A stretch of DNA of 64,000 nt from CBDBBY01 sp965205055 (GTDB lineage Bacteria; Pseudomonadota; Alphaproteobacteria; Rhodobacterales; Rhodobacteraceae), in the NCBI GenBank assembly GCA_965205055.1, contig OZ242030.1:3348001-3412000 (forward strand), read 5' to 3'. Below the pieces are notes generated by a model. That model was not told the DNA's origin, did no database searches, and saw only the letters and a list, made by a program, of their open reading frames with translations. Every line of letters begins with the position of its first letter. The first letter of the stretch is position 1. This document shows positions 36,896-46,163 of the stretch, one piece after another. A program made the translations under genes and the position numbers.

Positions 36896-38893
36896 TCATG
36901 CGTAGACCGCACTCAACTCCTTTTTCTCAATCATGTTTAGAAGGTTGATGTCTTTCCAACGCACAAACCAATGCTGCTTTTCAATCTCATCTACTAGCTG
37001 CTCCGAATCAACTCTCGTTATGTTACCAATGTCCATGGACAGCGTATTCAGTATTGGCCATACATCTCGTATAAGCTGCCCTCGCTTCGACCGATTAATA
37101 TATGGACAAGCCAAAATATCCAGCAGGAGATGTACCAGCTCTGATTCTTTATAAAATTGCTCTGAATCAAGAATTTTTCTTTTTGCCTCGTCGAAGGCAG
37201 CATTCCCACGGTCCTCAAATCCGGGCTGACGCCCGAAGATAAAAATGTTAACAATCAAATGAAAGTATCCTTTAAAACCATCCTCAAGGCCAGAACTTTT
37301 CAGTACCTCAGCTTGCAGTGACGCGTCATCGTTGAATTGCTGTAAGCTCACAAGAATATTAAGAAATTCAACAGGTATTACCGCCCTCTTCTCGTAGAGA
37401 TTCGTGAAGGACGGCGACTTCACAAGGTGAGATATCCTACGCAAAATAATTTCCCTTGCGATATCAAAACCTTCAGAATCATGTTCCGACAAATGCTGCC
37501 CAACACGCACAATTGCCATAGATAAGCGTAAAGACGACGCAACAGTTGGATGAAGCGTGAAGAAATAGAAGCCAATGTCCAGTAGCAGAATAAAAAGTTG
37601 TCGGTAGCGATCTACCTCCAGATTATCTTCTAGTAGCCTAAATGCTTCGCTATAGCTATCCGCAAGATCGATGACCTTACGCCGCATCGCGCCAATTATA
37701 TAGTTAGCAACGGCATCGTACCCCGTGCTAGAAGCATAGCACGCCGCTTTAATCTCTCTGGTAAATCGGCCAAACAACGCGCGATATTTAAAAATTCTAC
37801 GAGGTATCTCAATCTTTACCCCCGAACTGTACTTTGGTTCCAAAGTGCGCTCCCAAAGTTTAATAATGCTAGTATTCACTCGATCAATAACCAACGACTT
37901 ACTTGTGTAAAACGGGCGCTTTAGTATCTCACTTTTAGTATCATTAAGATGCAATTTAAACTCACGCAAAGCAAGAGATAGCTCATGTTTGATTGTATTA
38001 AGCGTATCGTCAGAATTTGCAAAAAAATAATAATTATCCACATACCTCCGACATTCGTAATCCTTGCGTTCAAATAACGAGAGGTTATCAAGCTGGCGTG
38101 CTACGTTCTGATCGACCTTACCGAGAATTATCTCGGCAAATATCCTGCTTGCCTCCGGCCCGATGCAAATTCCACTTGTTTCATTATAATTCAACCTCTG
38201 CATCATTCGATCAAACTTGTTTTCAAAAGAAACGGATCTCGTATTTTCCTTTGCAAGCTTCTTCGACTTAACAGCCCAAGCAATTGAGTGGGTGTAAATG
38301 CTATCAAAACACTTACCGATATCGAGAGAAAGTTGAAACTTATACTTCTTTTCCAGACGGATGTAGTCGTCAGACTGGAAGAACCTGTAAAGCCGATCAA
38401 AGCCGGAGTAACTGAAGTAGCTCGCCGGATTTCGAACCAGCCGGTCAATTTCCTCTGTGTCAACAGAAGTCATCTTATACTTATTTCGCTCCGATAGTTT
38501 AGATTGGTAGTAATACTCCCTTCCGACGTTCTTTGGCTTGCGCATTGAAAATGGGCTACGGCTTACATACTCACAAATTAGTTGATCATATTTATGATAA
38601 AATTCTGCTAGCTGAACTTGCCCATGCGGATGAATTAAGCTTAAGGTTCTCAGGCTATCAACTTCCTTTACTATACTATATTTGTAAGGAATTGTGTAGG
38701 AAAATTTATTGCAGACCAGATGGTGAATAAGTGTTTGATAATTTTCAGATTTAGATTTGATCTCACTAAGATTTTTATAGAAACCATCATTATTGAATAT
38801 AATTGGCATTTCAAATGGTGACGTGTCAGTTAGCACAGTGCGCCATATATCGGACCGGCGCAATCGGACTTTTGTTTTAAATCTCTTACTCAT
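36896..38893 (-). CDS. drt3b: drt3b: defence-associated reverse transcriptase, type 3, subunit b
   Basis: A 665-aa protein with a reverse-transcriptase palm in the first half: motif A FQLSLDIGKCFDSIYTHS, then SGICIGPEASRIFAEIILG, and the active-site box RRYVDNYYFFA with YVDN instead of YxDD, as in the second RT of DRT3. A C-terminal ~300-aa helical region follows. The start ATG overlaps the end of drt3a by 8 bp (ATGAGTAA); the longer frame upstream is the shadow of drt3a. AT-rich, unlike the flanking host genes. Confidence 0.85.
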   Translation of the reverse strand: MSKRFKTKVRLRRSDIWRTVLTDTSPFEMPIIFNNDGFYKNLSEIKSKSENYQTLIHHLVCNKFSYTIPYKYSIVKEVDSLRTLSLIHPHGQVQLAEFYHKYDQLICEYVSRSPFSMRKPKNVGREYYYQSKLSERNKYKMTSVDTEEIDRLVRNPASYFSYSGFDRLYRFFQSDDYIRLEKKYKFQLSLDIGKCFDSIYTHSIAWAVKSKKLAKENTRSVSFENKFDRMMQRLNYNETSGICIGPEASRIFAEIILGKVDQNVARQLDNLSLFERKDYECRRYVDNYYFFANSDDTLNTIKHELSLALREFKLHLNDTKSEILKRPFYTSKSLVIDRVNTSIIKLWERTLEPKYSSGVKIEIPRRIFKYRALFGRFTREIKAACYASSTGYDAVANYIIGAMRRKVIDLADSYSEAFRLLEDNLEVDRYRQLFILLLDIGFYFFTLHPTVASSLRLSMAIVRVGQHLSEHDSEGFDIAREIILRRISHLVKSPSFTNLYEKRAVIPVEFLNILVSLQQFNDDASLQAEVLKSSGLEDGFKGYFHLIVNIFIFGRQPGFEDRGNAAFDEAKRKILDSEQFYKESELVHLLLDILACPYINRSKRGQLIRDVWPILNTLSMDIGNITRVDSEQLVDEIEKQHWFVRWKDINLLNMIEKKELSAVYA

Positions 38894-40115
38894 ACTTCCA
38901 ACAATCCACCAAATATTTGAGCCGGCTTGATGAAAAATTAAAATGTATCTTATTCTCAAAGCCCTTTGTGCACGATAGTCGAAGAAGCTCTTTTTTTTCG
39001 TAACTTGAAAGTGCATCAGCAAGATGCACACCTATCCTTCCGGTGGTTTGTAAAATCAATTTGCGTTGAAATCGATCTAACTCCTTTAGCCCTTCGGAAG
39101 GCAAATCTATTAAACTGTAGGCATACCGGTTACCCGCCAACCGATGTTTGTTTTTTTTATGATCATAGAATTTATAGTTGCATGTGATAATTTTGAACCT
39201 ATCTTGTAAATCATCAAAATTTTTATCCGTAATGTACTGGAGGATTGACTTCACCATCCTTGTTTTTCTCATTTTTATCTTCGATTTTGCAATATCCATA
39301 GTGACAGATCTACTATAATATCTGTTTTGTATTTTATGAACCTTAAACTCAAATCCAAGGTAGTTGAATTTTTCTTCAACCTCAAGTTCTGCCACCTTAT
39401 TTTCTTTAAAGCATAGATTGCTTGACTTTCGGGCGTTGATTTTAAGTCCGCTAGGAAGAGCACGAGTGATCTCGCGCCACACATGTTTGATATTTGATGA
39501 CGGCGGTAGGACAATGATCATATCGTCCACGTAACGCGCGAATAGATGTGTGTTTATGCACCTATCAACATGCCGATCAAAATCCTGCATGTAAAATTCA
39601 CTGAGTGCTGCGCTGATACTGAGACCAGGTGGAAGCCCTGGCACTTCAAGGTGCGCACATTTATTAATAAATGCTTCCAAAACTAGGCGAGTGCTGGGTG
39701 ATGTAGGCAGGCGGCGGAGAACCATTTTTTTTAACGCGAATTGATCTATTGACTGGTAAAAATTCTCTATGTCCAGTCTCGCGATGTAAAAGGGCAAGCC
39801 TTCTTCACATAATAACTTAAGGCGGCGCACAATATCCAATCGATTGCTTTGTTTTGCATTAGCTATCTGTCTGAGGTTTTGAGCGGCTTTTCGTAACACC
39901 AGCTCCGTTGGCAAATCATCTACTTGGAAAATATCGCGACCAGCAAGATCGTTTTTCTTGAGAGACATGGATTGTAAGCCGTTACGAGCTTCCCGACTAG
40001 CAGCATTTATTATAGCATTCAGTCCGTCGGGCTCTGTGAGCTTTGAATAATACTTAAAGTCGGCCTTTCGAATTTGTCTCTGTAGCGATGTCGGTCCGAA
40101 TGTTGGGTTGTACAT
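38886..40115 (-). CDS. drt3a: drt3a: defence-associated reverse transcriptase, type 3, subunit a
   Basis: A 409-aa reverse transcriptase: motif A FYIARLDIENFYQSID, motif B-like GLPPGLSISAALSEFY, active site FARYVDDMIIVLP, then a thumb region with KINARKSSNLCFKENK and FNYLGFEF. I place the start at MYNPTFGPTS (40115), where family-like sequence begins. The open frame continues to 40961, but that part runs through an unrelated leader and a truncated IS1595 element. Two tandem RTs with YVDD and YVDN boxes define DRT type 3. Confidence 0.87.
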   Translation of the reverse strand: MYNPTFGPTSLQRQIRKADFKYYSKLTEPDGLNAIINAASREARNGLQSMSLKKNDLAGRDIFQVDDLPTELVLRKAAQNLRQIANAKQSNRLDIVRRLKLLCEEGLPFYIARLDIENFYQSIDQFALKKMVLRRLPTSPSTRLVLEAFINKCAHLEVPGLPPGLSISAALSEFYMQDFDRHVDRCINTHLFARYVDDMIIVLPPSSNIKHVWREITRALPSGLKINARKSSNLCFKENKVAELEVEEKFNYLGFEFKVHKIQNRYYSRSVTMDIAKSKIKMRKTRMVKSILQYITDKNFDDLQDRFKIITCNYKFYDHKKNKHRLAGNRYAYSLIDLPSEGLKELDRFQRKLILQTTGRIGVHLADALSSYEKKELLRLSCTKGFENKIHFNFSSSRLKYLVDCWKYE

Positions 40116-40446
40116 GCTTACACCGGTTAAGATTCCATCGAATGGCAATATAACGGCACTCTTCACACTTTTTTTGGGATGAGTGCTATTGAGCAGAGCT
40201 CGCGATTGCAGAATTCCATATGCGGATTGCCAATGGTATCTCAGGATGACTTGTAGCCGATCCCAGTTACATAGAGGTTTAATCTGTGTAGTGCAATCTT
40301 GCCTTTTGGGATCAAGGTTGGCATATGGATCGAAACATGTGAATCGTATTATATTGATTGTTTTCAACACGTTATAATCATTCTGGCATGACACTTCATG
40401 TAGCACCACGCGAACAGTAGGCCACGCCATCGAGTTCTTTTGACTG
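40116..40446 (-). other. Leader of drt3a, possible promoter or RNA
   Basis: 331 bp between the IS1595 remnant and the drt3a start. On the minus strand TATAAT (near 40350) follows a loose -35 (TTATAA) by ~17 bases. The transcript leader would be ~230 nt, long enough for a structured RNA, but it holds no AC-repeat longer than CTACACAG. It stays open in the drt3a frame, probably by chance. Confidence 0.35.
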
Positions 40447-40879
40447 GGCTCATTTTTCGATTCGTATGCATGCCGAATTGACGGCGGCTCCGAGGCAGGT
40501 TGACGGGCTTGCGTTCTGGTCGAGGCAGGCGAGTTGGTACCATTGAAGGTAGTTTCCGAGGTATTTCGTTGCGACGCCTCGGAAGTGGAACAGGAATCCC
40601 TTGAAGCGGCTTTGCCGGTTGCCGACCGTCTGGATGTGGCAGGGACTTCGGATTCGCGGTCCTGTGGATTGGTTCGGAGCGATGTGGGACAATCCGAGAG
40701 ACCGCGCGCAGGGCGGGTAACACCGCGCCGCGCCGAGGGTCGCGCCCGCCCGGTCCGCGGCGAACAGGACCGGCGCGAGATCCTTGGACAGCCCGCGCGT
40801 TTTCGCCTTTTCGTCGCGCCGCCTGGGCGGCCGGACCATGTTGCGCTCGCCTTTCCGGCTTCGAAGGAGATAGGTCTCG
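40447..40879 (-). mobile_element. Truncated IS1595-family element
   Basis: Begins with the same terminal repeat as the full element at 48958 (GGCTCATTTTTCGATTCG) and stays very similar for ~430 bp, with an internal deletion of roughly 100 bp near 40720. It breaks off after GGAGATAGGTCTCG, so the transposase N-terminal half and the other end are missing. Confidence 0.88.
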
Positions 40880-41329
40880 AGTAGTGTGCCGATAATTTCG
40901 CAATTTCGGGCGGCAGGTTAAGTACCGATTTCGAGGCTTGCCGCGAAGGGATGGACAGCATTCATGTTGTTAGGCTCCGCTCTTCGGCAATTATCATTAC
41001 GCTTGCTCCTTGGCATTGAGTGATCCAGGGTGGAAGCGAAAGGCGCGGCGGAATCCGTTTCATGATCGGCGGTGAGCGGTCAAAGGCCAATCATGCGGGT
41101 GTTTTGACTATGCATTCGGAAATCGCCGCGCCGCTATAAGGCAGTCCGCCAGAATCTCCTTCCGATTTCCAGAATCGGCGCAGCAAACTCCATATGTGGA
41201 TACGGAGAACCGGTATCGCACCGGTGTCTCGGGGAAGTGACCCCCGCCAGCTACTGTTGCTCCATCCCTCGTAGCTTGCATAGTGAAGAATATGATTCCC
41301 AAATCTTTCTGCGATGCGGCGCAATCGAC
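40880..41329. other. Gene-free stretch between IS1595 remnant and the oxidoreductase gene
   Basis: 450 bp. Some GC-rich dyad-like sequence lies near 41195-41265, but it matches no RNA family I know. No coding region is supported. Confidence 0.4.
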
Positions 41330-42394
41330 TTAGCTGAGATCCAACGGCGTTGCCTGTTCGCGCATGGATTTGAAGCAAGCCTCCACCAACGCCATAGTCT
41401 CGTAAGCATCCTCTACCGAAGCATAGAGTGAGGCGTCCTCTTCTGCATCGAAGCGCTGCACGTTTCGCATGGTTCCCATGAAAGCGTCGATGAACCAGCT
41501 TCCCTCCAGAGGAATTTGCTCCCAGTCGCCATTGTTCGGGCAATGCCACAATTCGTCGGGCTCTCCGTTGGGATAATCGAAGATCACGCCCAATTTCACC
41601 ATGATCGCGCCCTCGGTGCCTTCGATACGGAACCAAGCGGATTGGAATTTCCTGCCTCCTCGGTGGTTATGGTTTATCGACATGAGCACTCGCCTCGCAT
41701 CTCCGTAATCGAGCACCGCCGTCGTGCGGGTCTGGGCGAATTCCGGAGCTCTCGGATCCCGAATGCTGCGCGCGAACACGCCGACCGGGTTTCCGGCAAG
41801 CGCCCTGATCGTATCGAGATAATGAATCGAGTGCACAGCGATTTCGACCCTCTCCATCGGAATGAGGAACGGGAACAGATGCCACGGTGTGTAAACGTTC
41901 AGGTGAACTTCGATTTCCAAGAGATCGCCGATCCGCCCGGATTCGATCATGCTCTTGGCGGCCATCATCATCGGCGAAAATCGCAACTGGAAATTTATCG
42001 CCGCCTTGAGTTTCTTCTCCCGGCATATTTTCAGGATGCTTCGGGCCTGCATCTGATCCTCGCCCATGGGTTTTTGGATCAACACAGCTGCCTCGTCCGG
42101 CAATCCGGGCAGCACGCCAGCGATCGCGGATGGCGGAACCGCAATATCGTAAACGACGTCGGTTCCGCATTCACCCGCAGCCGCGGCCGCATCGGGATGG
42201 ATTTTCGGAATGGACCAATCCGAAGCAAGGCTCTTGGATCTGTCCGGATCGATGTCGGTCACGCCGCATACGGGGATTTCAGCTTTGCGATAGGCGGGAA
42301 GATGCGCGTCGCGGACGATTCCTCCGGCACCGATGATCACAACGGGTTTCGGCTTCGCCGGCGAAGACCAAGTCTGCTGCAATTCACTTGCCAT
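41330..42394 (-). CDS. Gfo/Idh/MocA-family oxidoreductase
   Basis: A 354-aa NAD(P)-dependent dehydrogenase. N-terminal Rossmann motif VVIIGAGGIVRDAHLPAYRK, family EKP-equivalent LIQKPMGEDQMQA near residue 110, and the catalytic H-x-x-H-like region IAVHSIHYLDTIRAL near 190. The start ATG (42394) follows a GGAAGGAG site and overlaps the preceding gene by 11 bp. Substrate is probably a sugar or cyclitol. It could supply an oxidation step for a carbohydrate pathway, though it is 35 kb from the sugar operon. Confidence 0.87.
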   Translation of the reverse strand: MASELQQTWSSPAKPKPVVIIGAGGIVRDAHLPAYRKAEIPVCGVTDIDPDRSKSLASDWSIPKIHPDAAAAAGECGTDVVYDIAVPPSAIAGVLPGLPDEAAVLIQKPMGEDQMQARSILKICREKKLKAAINFQLRFSPMMMAAKSMIESGRIGDLLEIEVHLNVYTPWHLFPFLIPMERVEIAVHSIHYLDTIRALAGNPVGVFARSIRDPRAPEFAQTRTTAVLDYGDARRVLMSINHNHRGGRKFQSAWFRIEGTEGAIMVKLGVIFDYPNGEPDELWHCPNNGDWEQIPLEGSWFIDAFMGTMRNVQRFDAEEDASLYASVEDAYETMALVEACFKSMREQATPLDLS

Positions 42395-42845
42395 TCTGCA
42401 TCTCCTTCCTTTCGACAAGCAGGACATGTTCGCAATACATCACGGTCTTGCCGTTCTGGTTTTTCGTTTCGGTGATTTCGACGACTCTCCCGAATTTCGG
42501 GCGCTTCGGGTCGTCGGATTTGCTGCCGACTGTGACGGTGGTCCTTATCGTGTCGCCCGCATGTACCGGGTTCGGAAACCTGAGCCGCTCGTAGCCGTAA
42601 GTGAATGCGCGGGGGTTGATCTGCGTGGCCGTCAAGCCGACGCCGATTGCGAACGTCATGGTGCCGTGCGCGATGGGCTTCTTGAATGGCTGGGTTGCGC
42701 AGAATTCCTTATCGATGTGATGAGGATAATAGTCTCCGGAATGCCCGGCATGGATGACGATATCCGTTTCCGTGATCGTCCGGCCGAGGCTCTGGCGTTT
42801 TTCGCCAACCACATAGTCTTCAAAATACTCTTCTTTCTCCATCAT
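42384..42845 (-). CDS. MaoC-like hydratase/dehydratase
   Basis: A 153-aa hot-dog-fold protein with the R-hydratase hallmark: TITETDIVIHAGHSGDYYPH then HID, followed by PIAHGTMTFAIGVGL and GYERLRFPNPVHAGDTI. The start is placed at the first of two ATG codons 8 bases after GGAAA; a further in-frame ATG lies at 42862. It overlaps the Gfo/Idh gene by 11 bp. MaoC proteins hydrate enoyl-CoA or similar acids; pairing with a sugar-type oxidoreductase suggests a catabolic pair, role unknown. Confidence 0.87.
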   Translation of the reverse strand: MMEKEEYFEDYVVGEKRQSLGRTITETDIVIHAGHSGDYYPHHIDKEFCATQPFKKPIAHGTMTFAIGVGLTATQINPRAFTYGYERLRFPNPVHAGDTIRTTVTVGSKSDDPKRPKFGRVVEITETKNQNGKTVMYCEHVLLVERKEMQNGK

Positions 42846-43438
42846 CGCGATATTTCCGATCATTTGTTGGTTCGCGGGTTCTCGAATACACCTGAAAACG
42901 AAACTGGATTCCAATTCGAGATTGATGAATTCCGGGTCTCGCTTATCAGATCTAGTACCGCGTGTTCAATCCAGAAAGGAAGCATTGCGCTAGGGTCACC
43001 GCGTGGCATCACTGGCCTGAAGGCGAAATATTTGGTCAAGGCCGCCTTAATTTTGAGGAGTGCAAACATAAGACTGTGACAAACTATGGCTTCCCCGACC
43101 GCCATAGGATTAAGTTGAAGTCAACATTCTCTCCAGAGAGGATTATGTGTAGGATTTGGCGATGAACGTGTGTCGTGGGTGCACTCTAGATTGGCAACTG
43201 CTGCTTGAACACTGCGACCGCTCGCCTATGTCAGTTCGCCAGCACCCCAGTGGTCAACGGAAAAGAAATGAACATGAATCCGCTGTTCGTAGAGAAAAAC
43301 CAGAGAATTGTCACTGTGTGAACAAAAGTGAACCGATATAGAGATCCCGTAGATCCCGTACGCTAATTGACAGTACCTCTATCTCGAAGTATTGCGTATA
43401 AGTATTACGCAATCTTCATCGCAAAATGGGATTTTTCT
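42846..43438. other. Gene-free stretch upstream of the lipoprotein gene
   Basis: About 590 bp with no supported gene or element. It marks a change from GC-rich metabolic genes to the AT-richer accessory stretch that follows. Confidence 0.4.
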
Positions 43439-43804
43439 ATGAGACCCACAGCGTTGGCAGTAGTCGTTGGGTTAGCATTGAGTGCTTGCACGTCTACTGA
43501 CGTTCAACCATTATCCGCTAGTTCATTTAAGGTCGTCTCAAGGGTGGCGGGAGCTTGTGGCGGTCAAAGCGGCGCAAGAAAGCTGGCCAATCAAGTTGCC
43601 GCCGTAGAAGTTATCAAGCGTGGTGGCGATAAATTTGTTTTTGTTTCAGATCGAGCGGGTGAGCAAGAACAAAGCTTGGTTGTTCAGATGTTTAGGCTTG
43701 GCGATGCCGGTTATGGTGATGCGCTTTCTGCACGGTCTGTTCTTGGGCCCGATTGGCAGGAGATTGTAAGTGAAGGCATTTCCAATCGCCGAACATGTCT
43801 CTAA
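43439..43804 (+). CDS. Small predicted lipoprotein
   Basis: A 121-aa protein with a short signal peptide and lipobox (LALSAC, cysteine at about residue 17), predicting a lipid-anchored envelope protein. The mature part contains GACGGQSGARKLANQVAAVE and a C-terminal ISNRRTCL. I do not recognise the family. The start ATG was chosen because the lipoprotein signal begins there; the open frame extends 24 codons upstream. Isolated between IS debris and metabolic genes. Confidence 0.65.
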   Translation: MRPTALAVVVGLALSACTSTDVQPLSASSFKVVSRVAGACGGQSGARKLANQVAAVEVIKRGGDKFVFVSDRAGEQEQSLVVQMFRLGDAGYGDALSARSVLGPDWQEIVSEGISNRRTCL

Positions 43805-43829
43805 TCCTCGGTTTGATGAATTAGTGTTT

Positions 43830-43945
43830 GTTTACTCTAAATCGTACATTATTTCGACGATGAGAGTGAAGTTAAGGTATGCCGGGAACATCGCCTCAAG
43901 CTTGTCGAACCTCGTGTAGATTCGGTGGCAGTGCTCGAGTCAGCC
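43830..43945 (-). pseudogene. IS5-family transposase, C-terminal remnant
   Basis: The minus strand reads LEHCHRIYTRFDKLEAMFPA then YLNFTLIVEI, the usual end of an IS5-type transposase (RxTRYDKL...F...). Only about 38 codons remain. Confidence 0.6.
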
Positions 43946-43984
43946 GACCCGCAAACCCTTCTGTGTTTCAACTGCGATATTATG

Positions 43985-44400
43985 TTTCCGATGCCGAGCT
44001 TGACGGAGGCTGACGACGGGGCGGTCGCGCTCGTCCGCCACGGGCGTCAGCTTCTTGCGGGTGATGTTGCAGGATCTCAGAAAGCGCCAAATCGAGGCGA
44101 CGCTCGCCACGACGGTCCGTCCGCCAAGCCAGTCCTGCGATCCGCCAGCGTGACCGCCGGACAGGCCTTGATCCGTTCAAGAATCCAAGCCGTGTACCCC
44201 GCCAGCTTCGGCGCGCGGCGCGCGCATCCGGCTCGGACTGGCCGATCCCGTGTTCAAATGGTGCCGGACCCATTTGATCACGCTTGACGCAACCACTCGC
44301 AACCACTCGCAACTGCGTCGCAACACTCCGGCAGTTTTCGCCCGCCAGCACTTTCTTGACCGCGCGCAAACCGAAGTCGTAATAGGCGCGCAAATTGCAA
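43985..44400 (-). pseudogene. IS630-family transposase, N-terminal remnant
   Basis: The minus strand begins ALRAVKKVLAGENCRSVATQ, an HTH typical of IS630 N-termini, and after frameshifts gives SVIKWVRHHLNTGSASPSRM and WRFLRSCNITRKKLTPVADE. A tandem CGCAACCACTCGCAACCACT duplication near 44290 is one cause of the frame loss. No catalytic domain remains. Confidence 0.7.
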
Positions 44401-44449
44401 GGCGGTTCTTGCCGAGATAGTGACTGGGCGACGAGAAATGGAGGACGAC

Positions 44450-44620
44450 ATGAGCGTTTGTATCTGCGGATGCGGCGAAAAGACCAGGGGTGGCAAATTT
44501 CGCCCCGGTCACGATCAGAAACTTCGTGCCGCCATCGAATGTGCCGCGGGCGGTCTGGAGAGTTTGAAGGTGATCGTTGAGAAGCACATTGGGCGAAAGA
44601 TCAGCACCAATAACGGGTGA
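44450..44620 (+). CDS. Small cysteine-containing protein
   Basis: A 56-aa protein starting 5 bases after a GGAGG site. The N-terminus CICGCGEKTRGGKFRPGHDQ followed by KLRAA looks like a knuckle or small zinc-binding motif (two closely spaced Cys pairs and a His), then a helix ending KVIVEKHIGRKI. Similar small CGCGEKT...F.PGHD proteins occur in accessory regions and phages; function unknown. Confidence 0.6.
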   Translation: MSVCICGCGEKTRGGKFRPGHDQKLRAAIECAAGGLESLKVIVEKHIGRKISTNNG

Positions 44621-44768
44621 AGAATGAGGAGCGAGATCGAAGGATCGTGTCGTCGCGGATAGAGTGATTGTTCAGTTACTGCTTCGGCCAACCATACGCC
44701 TTTGAGTTGTTCCACGGGTTCGGTATTTCCGATCTCTTTTGCATTTGTGGCAACCGCCGATGTTGGTG

Positions 44769-44864
44769 TGCCTTCTCTCCGGTATGGATCCCACCTTTGA
44801 GTTTCCGGCTCGTTCGTTTAGCCGGTTGCTCTCCGGAAACCCCGGGGCAGCTCAGGTCGGCATT
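44769..44864 (+). repeat. Direct repeat, copy 1 (3' side of the methyltransferase gene)
   Basis: About 96 bp, aligned with 46418-46512 from TGCCTTCTCTCCGGTATGGA to the last GGCATT. Shared blocks include AGTTTCCGGC and GCTCTCCGGAAA. It abuts the stop codon of the methyltransferase. Confidence 0.65.
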
Positions 44865-46163
44865 TTACGCCCTTCCAAACAAATAATACTCGCCAAGACC
44901 CTTTTTTGAGCCCTCGCGTTTATCAAGAACCCATCTGTGACCGCGCGGTCGAACCAATTCGCAGCTCACGCTGTTAAAGCCCATCTCCTCCATCATCACA
45001 CGAAGCCACTGCGGGGATGGAACGTGAACACCATAGAGCGCCGCATCGGAAACCATCATGTGCATGGGAGCGCCTGGACGCAGACACCTGCGCATCTCAG
45101 AAAGAACTGACTGCATCTGTTTCAGATACGGATAGACAAGAAAATCATACGCTTTCTTTCCCGCTTTCCGAGTTCTCATATCTGATAGTCGTTGCACAAC
45201 TTCATCGGCCTCTCGCAAAACGCAGTCTGACAGAGATCCGCGATACTGATCTTGCTTGTCCTTGTGACCCTTCAGCGCCGTGGTTGTATTGACGACCAAG
45301 CGGCTCCTGACTTTTCCAGTTATCTCTTCCCAGCAATCCGCCATGCGCCAAAAGTAGAGATACATCCGCGTCATCTCCGCGAAATCGAAGTTGTTCAAAT
45401 AAGGAGGCGAAGTGACGACTAGGTCGACGGCGTTGTCCTCTATGTCGCACATGTCTTCCGCTGACTTCTCAAGTACCAGAGAGGAGCCTTCCGACTTCGA
45501 GGCATGCTCGTGATCTTCCCTCACCATGGCGCAAACCTTTTCGAATGCGGAAAGCGGCGAGATAGAATTCTTCTTTGACGCAGGGGCTTTGTAGATCCCA
45601 TCAGTTGCCGCGAAACATGAGTGGTCAAGAATTCGCGACAGCATCACGAATGCCAAGGGATGACGTTCAAGTCCTTCCGTTTCAAGTTCCCGTCTCGCGG
45701 CGCACAACGATGCAAGATCGCCGACGTCGAACATCTTCAACAGAAAGGTCGATGCAGAATGCGAGAGCGCGTCTTCAACATTCGCTCGTTTGCGGAGCCC
45801 TCGCTCAATGGTTTGCGTTACCTTCAGGAAGTCATCCCGATACAAATGGCTGTTGGACTTCGCCTCGCTGATTAGCGCGAAGAACGGATGCGGTTCATAT
45901 CCGATCGAATGGCCGCCCTCGATGCGGGCTTGAAGAGGCGCCGTGCCACAACCTGAAAATGGGTCGAGAAGAGTTGGCTTGGAGGAGTTGGAGGTCTCGA
46001 GTTCGATGCAAGCGGAAACAAGCTCGGGGGAGAAACCCGCGATGAAATTGAACCACCTGTGGACTGGGTGATTTCGCGTCGTTGCGTTGGTAGGCAGCCG
46101 CGCAAGGCGGATGGCTGGGCCAACGTGCCGGTCAATTTCGAAAAGCCTGGACTGCTCGTTCAT
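44865..46163 (-). CDS. Orphan site-specific DNA methyltransferase (TSPPY type)
   Basis: A 432-aa SAM-dependent DNA methyltransferase: SAM-binding LLDPFSGCGTAPLQA near residue 66 and catalytic VVTSPPYLNNFDF near 250, followed by KMYLYFWR-like and LRPGAPMHMMVSD segments. TSPPY points to N4-cytosine or N6-adenine methylation. No restriction gene is adjacent, so it is an orphan (solitary) methylase or the survivor of a lost system. It lies between two ~95-bp direct repeats, suggesting it moved as a unit or that a flanking element duplicated. Confidence 0.85.
   Translation of the reverse strand: MNEQSRLFEIDRHVGPAIRLARLPTNATTRNHPVHRWFNFIAGFSPELVSACIELETSNSSKPTLLDPFSGCGTAPLQARIEGGHSIGYEPHPFFALISEAKSNSHLYRDDFLKVTQTIERGLRKRANVEDALSHSASTFLLKMFDVGDLASLCAARRELETEGLERHPLAFVMLSRILDHSCFAATDGIYKAPASKKNSISPLSAFEKVCAMVREDHEHASKSEGSSLVLEKSAEDMCDIEDNAVDLVVTSPPYLNNFDFAEMTRMYLYFWRMADCWEEITGKVRSRLVVNTTTALKGHKDKQDQYRGSLSDCVLREADEVVQRLSDMRTRKAGKKAYDFLVYPYLKQMQSVLSEMRRCLRPGAPMHMMVSDAALYGVHVPSPQWLRVMMEEMGFNSVSCELVRPRGHRWVLDKREGSKKGLGEYYLFGRA

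Noticed and set aside
40447..40961. N-terminal extension of drt3a
   Set aside because: It is out-of-context reading of a truncated IS1595 element, with no similarity to reverse transcriptases.
41190..41290. GC-rich stretch with GGGGAAGTGACCCCCGCCAG resembling part of a cobalamin riboswitch
   Set aside because: Core B12-box sequence and the other conserved stems are missing, and it is downstream, not upstream, of the minus-strand gene.
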